64,000 bases of DNA. Origin: Kocuria sp. (GTDB lineage Bacteria > Actinomycetota > Actinomycetes > Actinomycetales > Micrococcaceae). Under the pieces are notes generated by a model. It was not told the DNA's origin and did no database searches. It worked only from the letters and a program-made list of their open reading frames with translations. How positions within the stretch are numbered: position 1 is the first letter of the stretch; every line of letters starts with the position of its first letter. Location: contig NZ_JAUMTZ010000001.1 of assembly GCF_030530945.1 (NCBI RefSeq), positions 30,250 through 94,249 on the forward strand, written 5' to 3'. This document shows positions 1 through 8,681 of the stretch, piece after piece. The translations under genes and the position numbers were made by a program.

Positions 1-151
1 AAAGCCCTGCCCGCGACGACCGCCCCTCCCGCGGCGGGCGTCTCGTGGCGCCACATTCGCTGCCGCCCCGTGTCCTGCCCACCGGGGCCCGCGGGGTTGC
101 GTACGTTGGGCAGATCACACGTCCGCCGCAGCCGTCAGAACGGATCCCGCC

Positions 152-1714
152 ATGTCCTCTTCCGCGCCGAGCGCCCACCCGAAAGGCACCGGGACCAGGG
201 GCACAGGTCTCCTGCTCCGGGTCCTGAACTGGATCGAGTGGGTGGGCAACAAGCTTCCCGACCCCTTCTGGCTCTTCCTGGCGCTTGCGGGCATCGTGCT
301 GCTGCTCAGCTGGATCCTCTCCGCCGTGGGGCTCAGCGCGGTCAACCCCGCCACGGGCAAGACTGTGGAGGTCACCAACCTGCTGGCCCCGGACGGGCTG
401 CGGAAGATGGTCGCCGAGTCCGTCACCAACTTCGTGGAGTTCCCACCCCTGGGACTGGTGGTGGTGGTCCTGCTGGGTGTGGCCGTGGCCGAGCAGTCCG
501 GCATGCTCTCCGCCGCCCTGCGCGGCTCCGTGGCCCGGGTGGGCCCCAAGTGGCTCACGTTCGTCCTGGCGCTCACCGGGATCACCGGCTCCATCGCCTC
601 GGACGCCATGTACGTGGTGCTCATCCCGCTGGGCGCGCTCGCCTTCAAGGCCGCCGGGCGTTCGCCGGTGGTGGGCCTGATCGTGGCGTTCACCTCCGTG
701 GCCGCGGGCTTCAACGCCTCCCTGCTGCCCACGGCCTCCGACGCCCTGCTCGGTGGCATCACCACCGCGGCCGCCGGGCTGATCGACAAGAGTGTGCTGG
801 TCACCCCGGTGTCCAACTACTTCTTCACGTTCGTCTCCTCCTTCGTGCTCGCCGGGATCATCACCCTGGTCACCGAGACCGTGCTCGCCCGCCGCGGCGA
901 AGCACTCGCCGAGGACACGGACACCCGGCAGCAGGACATGGGCGACTTCAACGACATGCGGCTGAAGCCCCGCGAGAAGCGTGGGCTGCGCAACGCCGGG
1001 ATCGCGTTCCTGATCATGCTGGGCATCTACCTGGCGCTGCTGCTGGTCCCCGGCTCGCCCCTGCGCGCCGAGGACGGCTCCATCCTGATGTCCCCGCTGC
1101 TGCTCAACGTGGGCATCGTCATCGCGATCGTGTTCGCCGTGGTGGGCTGGGTCTACGGCCGCGCCGCCGGGACCATGACGCAGCCCCGCGAGGTCCCCGA
1201 GGCCATGGCCAAGGGCCTGGAGGGCGTCACCCCGGTGCTGGTGCTGTTCTTCGCCGCCGCGCAGTTCACCGCCTACTTCCAGTGGTCCGGGATCGGTCCC
1301 GTACTGGCCGTGCACGGCGCCGACTTCATCGGCTCCCTGGGGTTGCCGCCCGTGCTGACCTTCACGGGGATCGTGCTCATCGTGGCCGTGATGAACCTGC
1401 TCATCACCTCCGGCTCCGCCCAGTGGACCCTGCTGGCGCCCGTGATGGTTCCCATGCTCATGCTGCTGGACGTCTCCCCGGAGATGACCCAGGCCCTGTT
1501 CCGCATCGGCGACTCCCCCACCAACGTGATCAGCCCCGTGAGTCCGTACTTCGCCCTGGTTCTGGGCTACCTGCGCCGCTACCAGAAGGAGGCCGGGGTG
1601 GGCACGCTGATCTCCCTGGTGCTCCCCGTCTCGATCGCCATGCTGGTGGGCTGGTTCCTGCTCTTCGTCGCGTGGTACCTGCTGGGTCTGCCCCTGGGTC
1701 CGCAGGACCTCTGA
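152..1714 (+). CDS. AbgT family transporter
   Basis: A 520-residue integral membrane protein with about a dozen hydrophobic segments. The AbgT family (AbgT, MtrF) imports p-aminobenzoyl-glutamate or exports sulfonamide-like antimetabolites across the inner membrane. Recognisable family stretches are the GITGSIASDAMYVVLIPLG segment near residues 145-165 and DSPTNVISPVSPYF near 453-467, which contains conserved re-entrant loop residues. The length matches the family (about 500-520). ATG 152 has only a weak GGA upstream. Bases 1-151 hold no gene I can support. The gene stands alone and ends in a strong hairpin shared with the convergent neighbour. The substrate in this organism is inferred from family only. 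Confidence 0.9.
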   Translation: MSSSAPSAHPKGTGTRGTGLLLRVLNWIEWVGNKLPDPFWLFLALAGIVLLLSWILSAVGLSAVNPATGKTVEVTNLLAPDGLRKMVAESVTNFVEFPPLGLVVVVLLGVAVAEQSGMLSAALRGSVARVGPKWLTFVLALTGITGSIASDAMYVVLIPLGALAFKAAGRSPVVGLIVAFTSVAAGFNASLLPTASDALLGGITTAAAGLIDKSVLVTPVSNYFFTFVSSFVLAGIITLVTETVLARRGEALAEDTDTRQQDMGDFNDMRLKPREKRGLRNAGIAFLIMLGIYLALLLVPGSPLRAEDGSILMSPLLLNVGIVIAIVFAVVGWVYGRAAGTMTQPREVPEAMAKGLEGVTPVLVLFFAAAQFTAYFQWSGIGPVLAVHGADFIGSLGLPPVLTFTGIVLIVAVMNLLITSGSAQWTLLAPVMVPMLMLLDVSPEMTQALFRIGDSPTNVISPVSPYFALVLGYLRRYQKEAGVGTLISLVLPVSIAMLVGWFLLFVAWYLLGLPLGPQDL

Positions 1715-1740
1715 CCCCGCCCGCCCCGCAGCACGACGAC

Positions 1741-1771
1741 GGCGCCCCTCCCCGCACGGGGGAGGGGCGCC
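1741..1771. terminator. bidirectional hairpin terminator
   Basis: A perfect 13-bp inverted repeat (GGCGCCCCTCCCC at 1741-1753 and its complement at 1759-1771) with a 5-base loop lies between the convergent genes ending at 1714 and 1811. There is no clear T tract, as is common in high-GC actinobacteria. Confidence 0.75.
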
Positions 1772-1810
1772 GTGGCCGTCGGTCACCGGCCGCTGCCGGT
1801 GGGGTCGGGG

Positions 1811-4684
1811 TCAGTCGTTGTCGTTCACCGTGATCTTGTCCCCGGACACGGTCACCGTGCCGGACATCATGATGCTCGACGTGGTGTCCTCGTCGGACCA
1901 GTCGGCGGGCTCGTCGTCGTCCCACTCCTCGTTGTACTGGTAGTCCAGACGCGCCTCACCGGACTTGTCCGTGCTGAAGGAGATCTGGCCGCTGTCGAAC
2001 GGGGAGGAGGACACCGAGTACGTGGGGTAGCGCTCGATGCTCCACACGGGATTCCGGTAGTCCTTCTTGTTCCCGAAGATCGAGTACTCGAACGGGCAGC
2101 CCTCGGGTGCGAACTCCGCGGACTTGGCGCACGTGTCCAGCTTCGCGTTGAGCTGCTTGGTCAGGTCCTCCTCGAGCGCGGGGGTGAAGGAGCTGCTGAA
2201 GGACATGCTCGAGTCCATGGCCTGCGACCCGGCGCGCATCTGCGCCACCTGCTCGCCGCCGTAGGTCACGTACTTGCTCGCGGAGGACACCCCCACGGCG
2301 TAGTCGCCCGGGAGCACCGTGAACTGCTGGGTGTGGGACTGGTCCTGCTCGTCCACGGCGATCTTCTGGCCGTTGACGTCCAGCTCGTTCACACCGGCGG
2401 GCACCTCCACGCTGAAGGTCTGGTACAGCGGCAGCGACGAGGAGTCGTCCACGCGCCACGACTTGAACAGGCCGTTGCGGGAGTCGCTGACCATGGGCAC
2501 GTCCACCGGGGTGGTCACCCCGTCCTGGGTCACGTTCGCGTGCACCGTGGCGTGGTCGCCGTCGATGTCCGTGTCCTTGACCTCGTACGAGGAGATCCGG
2601 TTCTGGGCGGCACCGTAGACGTCGTCCGTGAGCAGGCCGCGCTGGCCGGTGTTCACGTTCGGGTCCGCCGTGTCCGTCACCGCGGAGGCCTTGCCGTCCT
2701 GCACGGAGCGCAGCAGGTCCTCGGCCTGGTGGTCCGGACCGAACACGGTGCGGCTCAGGATGGAGAACACCACGGCGGCCGCCACGCCCAGCAGGACCAG
2801 CGCACCCACGATGATCGCGATCAGCCGGATCCGCTTCTTCTTCGCCGGATCCATCGGCTCGCGCGGCTCGCGGGTGCTCGCGGTGGCCGTGGGGTCGTCG
2901 TAGCGCGGCAGCACGCGAGTCTGCTCCCCAGCACTCTCGGCGGCGGGCGCCCGGTGCTGGGCGGTCACCGGCTCGTCGGCGGGGTACTGCACGGGCGACG
3001 TCGCCGGCTGCGGTTCCTGGGCCGGCGCACGGTGCGCGGTGGCCGCTGCCACCCCGGCGCCACCCATCGCGGCGGCGGAGGCCACCACGGCGGCACGGCC
3101 GCGGGCACGCTCCGGGCCCCGCAGCGCGCGGGTGAGCGTGGGCGGCAGGGAGTGCATGAACGCCGGCGCCACGAAGCGGGCCAGAAGCTCGATGACCACG
3201 CCCCACAGCAGGAACACCAGGCAGGTCCAGCCGGCCGGGCGCAGGCTGAAGGCGGCGGAGCTCGTGTCGGAGCCCTCGGTGAAGACGGTCCCGCCTACGC
3301 GCAGCAGCCACATCAGCAGTAGACCCAGCACGAAGTAGGTCACCGGCAGCACGGCCCACGAGAACGGGTTGCGTGCAACGCGCTGGTCCACCGGGCGCAC
3401 GTGCGCCCAGGTGAGGGCGGCGCAGGCCACGGACACGACTGCCAGCAGGATGCACAGCACCACGGCCCACGCGGGCACCGCTGGGTTGGTCCACAGGTAA
3501 GCAGTTCCGGAGTCGCCCGTGAAGTCGGCGAAGTTGGCCGCCCTGCCCACCGCGGTCAGCGCGGACAGCAGCCCCAGTACAAACAGCCAGCCGGTGACGA
3601 GAGGCAGCCAGAGCAGGGCGGAGAACCCCGCTGCGGCACCACCCTTGATGAACACGTAGATGAGCAGGCCCAGCCCGGCCAGGATCCCGAAGACCGCGAA
3701 CTGCACCGCCATGGGGCGCAGCACCTGGAGCAGGCCGGGAGCGGTGCGCTCGGCGCCGATCACCACAGGGCCCGGGGAGGTCTGGGTGGAACGGGCGTTG
3801 AACGCGGCCGCCGCGGTGAACAGACCCACCACGAACAGGAAGGGGAACAGCATGCCCCCCATGGCCGTGACGCGCAGTCGCACGTCCGTGTAGAAGATGG
3901 TGGAGTCCGACTGCAGGGCTGTCAGGACGGTCCCGATCAGAGCGAGCAGACCCCACGTGATGCCACTCAGGGCAGCCATGACCCACTGCACGGCGCGGGT
4001 CTCCACACGCATCCCGGTGGAGAGCTTGCGGGCCAGGAACCACGCCGCCGCAATGCCGCACGCGAGCGCGAAGTACTGCGGGATCGTGATGCTCCCGGAG
4101 GCCCGGCCGTCATCCGCGGTCAGGATGAGCCGCAGTGGGGTGAGCGCCGCCATGGCGGCAAGCTGGAAGGGCGCCGAGATGATCCAGCTCCATCCGGAGG
4201 CGCCGGGGTCAACGCCGCTGACGTCGTCCACCTGGTCGTTGAGCTGCTCCGTGAAGCTCTCGTTCGAGTCTCCGGAGAAGGCCAGCCCCAGCACGCTCAG
4301 CAGCAGCGCGATCGCCGCCCCGATCACCGTGCCCGCGTAGCCGCCCAGCCCGGCGACCACGGGAACCCACCAGTGGCGCCCGGTCATGCTCGCCAGCGCG
4401 GCGGGAGGGGTGTAGGCGGGGGCGCCGCCCGGTGCGCCGCCGGCGGTGGGGGCCTCGGCGCCCGTGGTTCCCGCGCCCGACGCCGCGGTGGGGGTTCCGT
4501 CCGCGCCTGAGTCTGTGCCGGTGCTTGTGCCGGGGGTCGGGAGGGTGCGGGTCTCGTCCGCTCCCCCGGGGGTGGTGCTCTGGTCCGAACGGTGCGCCGC
4601 GCCGCCCTGGCCCGGAACACCTCCTGTGTCCTGCGGGTCCGGTTCCCGGGACTCGCCCGCCGGACCGTGTGCCGAAGATGGCAT
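1811..4684 (-). CDS. large multi-pass membrane protein with extracellular C-terminal domain, unknown function
   Basis: A 957-residue protein I cannot assign to a named function. Residues 1-100 are a Pro/Gly/Ala/Thr-rich, probably disordered cytoplasmic tail. About eight to ten hydrophobic segments follow (roughly 105-530), then another low-complexity Ala/Pro stretch (550-600). A basic KKKRIRL flank and a single membrane span lie near 605-635. An external region of about 320 residues ends in an Asp/Glu-rich tail. The domain just after the last span (LLRSVQDGKASAVTDTADP) resembles the DUF4878/TcaA-like extracytoplasmic modules of actinobacteria, but only weakly. ATG 4684 is chosen because GGGGAGAG sits 6 bases upstream; an in-frame ATG at 4756 has no such site. 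A cell-envelope role is inferred. Confidence 0.8.
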   Translation of the reverse strand: MPSSAHGPAGESREPDPQDTGGVPGQGGAAHRSDQSTTPGGADETRTLPTPGTSTGTDSGADGTPTAASGAGTTGAEAPTAGGAPGGAPAYTPPAALASMTGRHWWVPVVAGLGGYAGTVIGAAIALLLSVLGLAFSGDSNESFTEQLNDQVDDVSGVDPGASGWSWIISAPFQLAAMAALTPLRLILTADDGRASGSITIPQYFALACGIAAAWFLARKLSTGMRVETRAVQWVMAALSGITWGLLALIGTVLTALQSDSTIFYTDVRLRVTAMGGMLFPFLFVVGLFTAAAAFNARSTQTSPGPVVIGAERTAPGLLQVLRPMAVQFAVFGILAGLGLLIYVFIKGGAAAGFSALLWLPLVTGWLFVLGLLSALTAVGRAANFADFTGDSGTAYLWTNPAVPAWAVVLCILLAVVSVACAALTWAHVRPVDQRVARNPFSWAVLPVTYFVLGLLLMWLLRVGGTVFTEGSDTSSAAFSLRPAGWTCLVFLLWGVVIELLARFVAPAFMHSLPPTLTRALRGPERARGRAAVVASAAAMGGAGVAAATAHRAPAQEPQPATSPVQYPADEPVTAQHRAPAAESAGEQTRVLPRYDDPTATASTREPREPMDPAKKKRIRLIAIIVGALVLLGVAAAVVFSILSRTVFGPDHQAEDLLRSVQDGKASAVTDTADPNVNTGQRGLLTDDVYGAAQNRISSYEVKDTDIDGDHATVHANVTQDGVTTPVDVPMVSDSRNGLFKSWRVDDSSSLPLYQTFSVEVPAGVNELDVNGQKIAVDEQDQSHTQQFTVLPGDYAVGVSSASKYVTYGGEQVAQMRAGSQAMDSSMSFSSSFTPALEEDLTKQLNAKLDTCAKSAEFAPEGCPFEYSIFGNKKDYRNPVWSIERYPTYSVSSSPFDSGQISFSTDKSGEARLDYQYNEEWDDDEPADWSDEDTTSSIMMSGTVTVSGDKITVNDND

Positions 4685-4712
4685 GGTTGTCTCTCCCCTG
4701 ATGTGCAGCCAG

Positions 4713-4734
4713 TGCCCAGGAAGAAACCTGGGCA
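4713..4734. promoter_or_regulatory. inverted repeat in the upstream region of the 957-residue membrane protein gene
   Basis: TGCCCAGG at 4713-4720 and CCTGGGCA at 4727-4734 form a perfect 8-bp inverted repeat with a 6-base A-rich spacer. It ends 29 bases before the ATG at 4684 and could be an operator or a 5' leader hairpin. The rest of 4685-4838 is AT-richer than its surroundings and probably holds the promoter. Confidence 0.45.
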
Positions 4735-4838
4735 ATACCTGAATATCAGACATCAAAGGCTGGGAGAGGCAGGACGCCCTTCCCAGGGGACAATTCCTTG
4801 AATGTGTCTCTACTTTGACGCACGGGGGAGGGCCATCC

Positions 4839-6335
4839 TCACGGCAGGGAGCCCGAGAGGCGCGCTCGCAGCCGGCGGCTGTCGAGGTTGAGGTTCCTGA
4901 CCTCCACCCGCGTGCCCTGCTGGCGGTACTTCTCCGTCACGGAGTCCAGCGCCGCCACGGTGGAGGCGTCCCAGATGTGCGAGTCCGCGAAGTCGACCAC
5001 CACCCGCTGCGGGTCCTCTGCATACCGGAACTGGGTGTAGAGGTCGTTGGAGGAGGCGAAGAACAGCTCTCCGTGGACGCGGTAGGTGACCGACCCGCCG
5101 TCGTCGTCTAAGGAGCGTTCCACGGTGACCACGTGGGCCACACGGCGCGCGAAGGCCACCACTGCGGTGAGCACCCCGGCGGCGACCCCCACTGCCAGGT
5201 TGTGGGTGAGCACGGTGACCACGAGTGTCACCAGCATCACCAGTGTCTCGGAGGGCGGCATGCGCCGCAGGGTGGCCGGGTTGACGGAGTGCCAGTCGAA
5301 CTGTGTCCCCGCCACGTAGATCATCACCGCGGCGAGCACCGCCATGGGGATGATCCCCACCGTGTCTCCCAGCAGGACCACCAGGACCAGCAGGAACGCC
5401 CCGGCCAGGAACGTGGAGATCCGGGTGCGGGCCCCGGACACGCGCACGTTGATCAGGGTCTGGCCGATCATCCCGCAGCCGCCCATGGTGCCGAAGCACC
5501 CGCTCACCACGTTGCCCACGCCCTGCCCCCACGTCTCGCGGGTCTTGGAGGAGCGTGTGTCCGTGATGTCGTCCACGAGCTTCGCGGTCATGAGCGACTC
5601 CATGATGCCCACCACCGCCATGCTGAGGGAGTAGGGCGCGATGGTCCGCAGGGTGTCCCACGTGAACGGGACGTCCGGCAGGCCCAGGTGCGGCCAGGAC
5701 TGGGGGAGCGCACCCTTGTCTGCCACGGTGGGAACGTGCCACCCCAGGAGGAGCACTGCGGGGGTCAGCACCGCGATGGCCACCAGCGGGGCGGGCACGG
5801 CGGTGGTCAGTCGGGGCAGCCCGAACAGGATGAGGAGGGCGACGGCGGCCACCGGGTACACCTGCCACGGCACTCCGGTCAGCTCGCGCAGCTGGGGGAC
5901 GAACTGCAGCACGGCCAGGCCGTTCACGAATCCCACCATGACCGAGCGGGGGATGAAGCGGATCACCCGGGCGAACCCCACCGCCCCCAGCAGGATCTGC
6001 ATGACGCCTGCCAGGATCACGGCCGCCACCAGGTAGTGCACGCCGTGGGATGCCACCAGTGGCGCCATGACCAGCGCGGTGGCGCCCGTGGCGGCGGAGA
6101 TCATGGCGGGTCTGCCTCCGGAGACCGCCACCGTCATGGCCATGAGTGCCGCCGCGAACAGTCCCGTCTGCGGGTCCACTCCGGCGATCACCGAGAACGC
6201 GATGGCCTCCGGGATGAGGGCGAGCCCCACCACGAGCGCACCGAGCACCTCGGACTTCAACCACCGCGGGGTGTGCAGGGTTCGCCACACCGACTGGCGC
6301 TCTTCGGGGGACGCGGTGGTGCTCGTGGTGGTCAC
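4839..6335 (-). CDS. SulP family inorganic anion transporter with STAS domain
   Basis: A 498-residue SulP permease, predicted to move sulfate, bicarbonate or a similar anion across the membrane. Hydrophobic segments run from about residue 28 to 390, with the family stretches EVLGALVVGLALIPEAIAFS and VMVGFVNGLAVLQFVPQL. A cytoplasmic STAS domain follows (about 400-490), including VVVDFADSHIWDASTVAALD. The start is GTG 6335, with AGGAG four bases upstream. It lies 91 bases downstream of zwf on the same strand and may be expressed separately. No carbonic anhydrase or cys gene is adjacent, so the anion cannot be named. Confidence 0.9.
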   Translation of the reverse strand: MTTTSTTASPEERQSVWRTLHTPRWLKSEVLGALVVGLALIPEAIAFSVIAGVDPQTGLFAAALMAMTVAVSGGRPAMISAATGATALVMAPLVASHGVHYLVAAVILAGVMQILLGAVGFARVIRFIPRSVMVGFVNGLAVLQFVPQLRELTGVPWQVYPVAAVALLILFGLPRLTTAVPAPLVAIAVLTPAVLLLGWHVPTVADKGALPQSWPHLGLPDVPFTWDTLRTIAPYSLSMAVVGIMESLMTAKLVDDITDTRSSKTRETWGQGVGNVVSGCFGTMGGCGMIGQTLINVRVSGARTRISTFLAGAFLLVLVVLLGDTVGIIPMAVLAAVMIYVAGTQFDWHSVNPATLRRMPPSETLVMLVTLVVTVLTHNLAVGVAAGVLTAVVAFARRVAHVVTVERSLDDDGGSVTYRVHGELFFASSNDLYTQFRYAEDPQRVVVDFADSHIWDASTVAALDSVTEKYRQQGTRVEVRNLNLDSRRLRARLSGSLP

Positions 6336-6426
6336 GGGGCTCCTGGGTGCGGGGGTGGTGGAAGGTGGTGGGGACGGTGGAATCCCGGTCCGCCAGGGCC
6401 CGGGCGGGCCCCGGCAGACGCAGGAG

Positions 6427-7842
6427 TCAGGAGACCGGTCCCGCCGAACCCGCGGGGTACTCCTGCAGGGGAGCGCTCGTGTCGTAGGCGTGCTGGATGA
6501 GGTCGATGATCCGCCAGCCCTCCTCGGTGGCGTCCGCGCGCACCGTGAAGGTGGGGTCCCCGTCCAGGATCCAGCGCATCACGGAGCCGTAGGCGGTGAG
6601 ACCCGGTTCGGGGACCCCGCTGGAGAGGGTGAGCCGGCTCATTCCCCGCGAGTCGAAGGGGCTTCCCACGTTCGCCTCCAGCTGCACGTGCTCCTCCTCG
6701 AAGCCCACGGTCACGGCGTTGGTGGCCAGGGGGTGGGGCCAGCCCGTGTACTCGTGCGGCGGGCGGCGGAACGTCACCCGGATGTGCTGGGCGGGGTTGC
6801 CGATCGCCTTGCCGGAGCGCAGGGTCACGGGCACACCGTTCCACCGCCAGGTGTCCACCTCCAGGGTGACCTGCACGAACGTCTCGGTCTCCCGCGCCGC
6901 GTCCACGTTCTTCTCCCGGGCGTAGTCCGGGACCTCGTGGCCGCCCACGGAGCCCGCGGTGTAGCGGCCCCGGACCACCGGGGTGATGCCGGGGTGCTCG
7001 GCGGCGTGCATGGCCGAGCAGTCGTCCCACAGCCGGGTGGCCCGCAGGATGTGCGCGGTGTTCGCGGGCACTTCCACGGCGTCGAAGCGGGAGGGCGGGT
7101 CCATCATGGTCAGCGCCATGACCTGCAGCAGGTGGGACTGCAGCATGTCCCGGGCCGCGCCCGTGGAGTCGTAGAACTCGCCGCGGCCCTCGAGCGCCAG
7201 GGTCTCGTCGAAGACGATCTCGATGGACTCGATGTGCCGCCGGTCCCACACGGGCTCGAACAGCCGGTTCGCGAAGCGCAGCCCCACCACGTCCTGCACT
7301 CCCGGCATGCCCAGGAAGTGGTCCACGCGGAACGTGTGCTGCTCGTCCACGAGCTTGCCGACCTGCGCGTTCAGCGCGCGGGCGGAGTCCAGGTCCGTCC
7401 CCACGGGCTTCTCCAGGGCCAGGTACAGGTCCTCCGGCAGCGAGTCCAGGGAGGCGAGCGCCTCGCACGCCTTCTTGGTGATGGCGGGCGCCAGGGCGAA
7501 GTACAGGCACACCGGCCCGACGACGTCGCCCAGCAGCTTCTCGAAGTCCGCCGCCTCGGTGACGTCGCACGCCGCCCACCGCGTGTTCTCGCGGGCGAAG
7601 TCCACGGAGGGGCCTGCGGCACCCACGGAGTCGAACGCCTTGGCGACGGTCTCCTCCCAGGTGGCCGCGCGCACGTCGTCGTCCGGGCCCAGGGGCCCCG
7701 GGAAGGCGTCGCGGGCGGAGCCGATGACAGTGATCTCCCGGTCCGGATCCTGGTGGAGCAGGGAACCCAGCCCGGGCAGGAGGAGGCGCGCGGTGAGGTC
7801 GCCGGAGGCGCCGAGAATCACAAGGGTCCTGATGTTGTCCAT
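6427..7842 (-). CDS. zwf: glucose-6-phosphate dehydrogenase
   Basis: A 471-residue G6PDH, catalysing NAD(P)-dependent oxidation of glucose 6-phosphate to 6-phosphogluconolactone, the entry to the pentose phosphate pathway. The N-terminal nucleotide-binding motif is LGASGDLTARLLLP (residues 8-21). The catalytic region reads FRVDHFLGM, a variant of the canonical RIDHYLGK, as in actinobacterial zwf paralogues. Length is near the family's usual 480-510. ATG 7842 starts directly at the glycine-rich strand. There is no Shine-Dalgarno, but TACCCT sits six bases before the ATG, which suggests a leaderless transcript. The longer in-frame extension to 7989 is low-complexity and unlikely. No tkt, tal or opcA is adjacent, so this may be a second, non-operonic copy. 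Confidence 0.92.
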   Translation of the reverse strand: MDNIRTLVILGASGDLTARLLLPGLGSLLHQDPDREITVIGSARDAFPGPLGPDDDVRAATWEETVAKAFDSVGAAGPSVDFARENTRWAACDVTEAADFEKLLGDVVGPVCLYFALAPAITKKACEALASLDSLPEDLYLALEKPVGTDLDSARALNAQVGKLVDEQHTFRVDHFLGMPGVQDVVGLRFANRLFEPVWDRRHIESIEIVFDETLALEGRGEFYDSTGAARDMLQSHLLQVMALTMMDPPSRFDAVEVPANTAHILRATRLWDDCSAMHAAEHPGITPVVRGRYTAGSVGGHEVPDYAREKNVDAARETETFVQVTLEVDTWRWNGVPVTLRSGKAIGNPAQHIRVTFRRPPHEYTGWPHPLATNAVTVGFEEEHVQLEANVGSPFDSRGMSRLTLSSGVPEPGLTAYGSVMRWILDGDPTFTVRADATEEGWRIIDLIQHAYDTSAPLQEYPAGSAGPVS

Positions 7843-7848
7843 GGGACC

Positions 7849-7854
7849 AGGGTA
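7849..7854 (-). promoter_or_regulatory. putative leaderless -10 box of zwf
   Basis: On the minus strand, TACCCT is followed by six bases and then the ATG, so transcription would start at the start codon. No ribosome binding site competes with this reading. Confidence 0.5.
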
Positions 7855-7993
7855 GGCGGTGGGGTGGATGCGGGGTGGGGCCCTGCTGAGGCTCAGCAGT
7901 CCTGCAGCTGCGGCTCTGCCCGTCTCAGCCCCCCGATCTCTCGGAAACTGTAGGCGAAAAAAATGAAATGGGAAACTTTGACCACACATCAGT

Positions 7994-8023
7994 TTGGACG
8001 TGAAAAAAGTCGAGATCCTATAC
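7994..8023 (+). promoter_or_regulatory. putative promoter of the small-ORF cassette
   Basis: TTGGAC (7994-7999) and CTATAC (8018-8023) are separated by 18 bases and lie just before the first small ORF. This is the most AT-rich stretch nearby (7950-8025). The assignment is tentative because the ribosome binding site starts only 5 bases after the -10 box. Confidence 0.3.
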
Positions 8024-8039
8024 CACCGAGGAGCAGGCT

Positions 8040-8126
8040 ATGCGCTTGACGGCGGCAGGTTGGGAATACACCCTCCCTATCTGTGGTAATAGTTCAACGG
8101 GATTAACCAGACAGGGGGGACCATGA
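8040..8126 (+). CDS. 28-residue ORF, first gene of a coupled small-ORF cassette
   Basis: A 28-residue ORF (MRLTAAGWEYTLPICGNSST...) with one Cys and one Trp, not recognised. The support is its start: GAGGAG six bases before the ATG is an excellent ribosome binding site. Its TGA also overlaps the ATG of the next ORF in an ATGA arrangement (8123-8126). It could be a leader peptide that couples translation to the secreted peptide behind it, or a functional micropeptide. Codon use (AGT, TTA, AGA, GGT, AAT) is unlike the GC-saturated neighbours, suggesting recent acquisition. Confidence 0.45.
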   Translation: MRLTAAGWEYTLPICGNSSTGLTRQGGP

Positions 8127-8272
8127 CCTGCGGCAAGAACAGCGCAAGTCTCCTCTCCGGAGTCTCATTCCTGGTGGCAGCGTCGATGACGTTGGCTTCG
8201 TCTCCGGCCAGCGCGGTCGGGGCACCTTCCCCTGCAACGGTGTCATCAGCGGCTGTTTCAGTGACTAGTTGA
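8123..8272 (+). CDS. 49-residue secreted peptide precursor, unknown function
   Basis: ATG 8123 follows a G-rich ribosome binding site (AGGGGGGA). The product is almost entirely a Sec signal peptide: a short N-terminus with one Lys, a hydrophobic core (LLSGVSFLVAASMTLA) and an ASA cleavage site near residues 30-32. A mature tail of only about 17 residues rich in Ala, Ser, Val and Pro would remain. The stop codon overlaps the TTG start of the next ORF (TTGA, 8269-8272), implying termination-reinitiation coupling. No family is recognised. A secreted peptide such as a signal or bacteriocin is possible. A decayed secreted protein is the main alternative. Confidence 0.55.
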   Translation: MTCGKNSASLLSGVSFLVAASMTLASSPASAVGAPSPATVSSAAVSVTS

Positions 8273-8496
8273 AGAACTCATGGCAGGAGTCGATCTTGAG
8301 TAGAACTCGCGAGGAAACCCCTAGCAACTGGATCTTTTTCCTGGGCATTCTTTTTCTGGTGGTGGGAAGCGGCGTGGTGGCCGTGCTTCACGGATCGGCG
8401 CAACTTCTTGCCATAATTCTTTTCGCGGTTAGCGCCGTGTGCGCCTACGTGTATTTCAAGTCTGTCGTCAAATGGACCCTGGAGTCCCGGCAGTAG
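8269..8496 (+). CDS. 75-residue two-span membrane protein, unknown function
   Basis: This starts at TTG 8269, overlapping the upstream stop by four bases and lacking its own ribosome binding site. It therefore depends on coupling to the peptide gene. It has a hydrophilic N-terminus of about 20 residues, two hydrophobic helices (WIFFLGILFLVVGSGVVAVL and LLAIILFAVSAVCAYVYF) joined by a short HGSAQ turn, and a short basic tail. The size and layout resemble many small immunity or accessory membrane proteins paired with secreted peptides, but no homology is claimed. Base composition is clearly lower in GC than the neighbours. Confidence 0.6.
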   Translation: MKNSWQESILSRTREETPSNWIFFLGILFLVVGSGVVAVLHGSAQLLAIILFAVSAVCAYVYFKSVVKWTLESRQ

Positions 8497-8681
8497 CAGA
8501 TGGCGCGAGAGATGTAGGGCTTACGTCACCTTCGAACTACAGGAGACTCACAGCTCGCCCCCGGCGTTGAAGTGGTCTGCGGGTCCCCCGCCTGCGGGAG
8601 GGCACGACGTTGCTGGGGCGTGGAGTCGGCAAGAGCAGGACGTGCCCTGCGCCGCCGGGCCGCGGTGCTTGAATAGCCCCC

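Noticed and set aside
70..1833. Long open frames (587 codons and similar) alternative to the AbgT gene
   Set aside because: They are Arg/Gly/Pro-rich translations of the wrong frame of a GC-saturated gene; the 520-residue frame has the family motifs and membrane spans.
1772..3322. 516-codon plus-strand frame opposite the 957-residue membrane protein
   Set aside because: His/Arg/Val-rich antisense shadow with no ribosome binding site; the minus-strand frame shows spans and codon bias.
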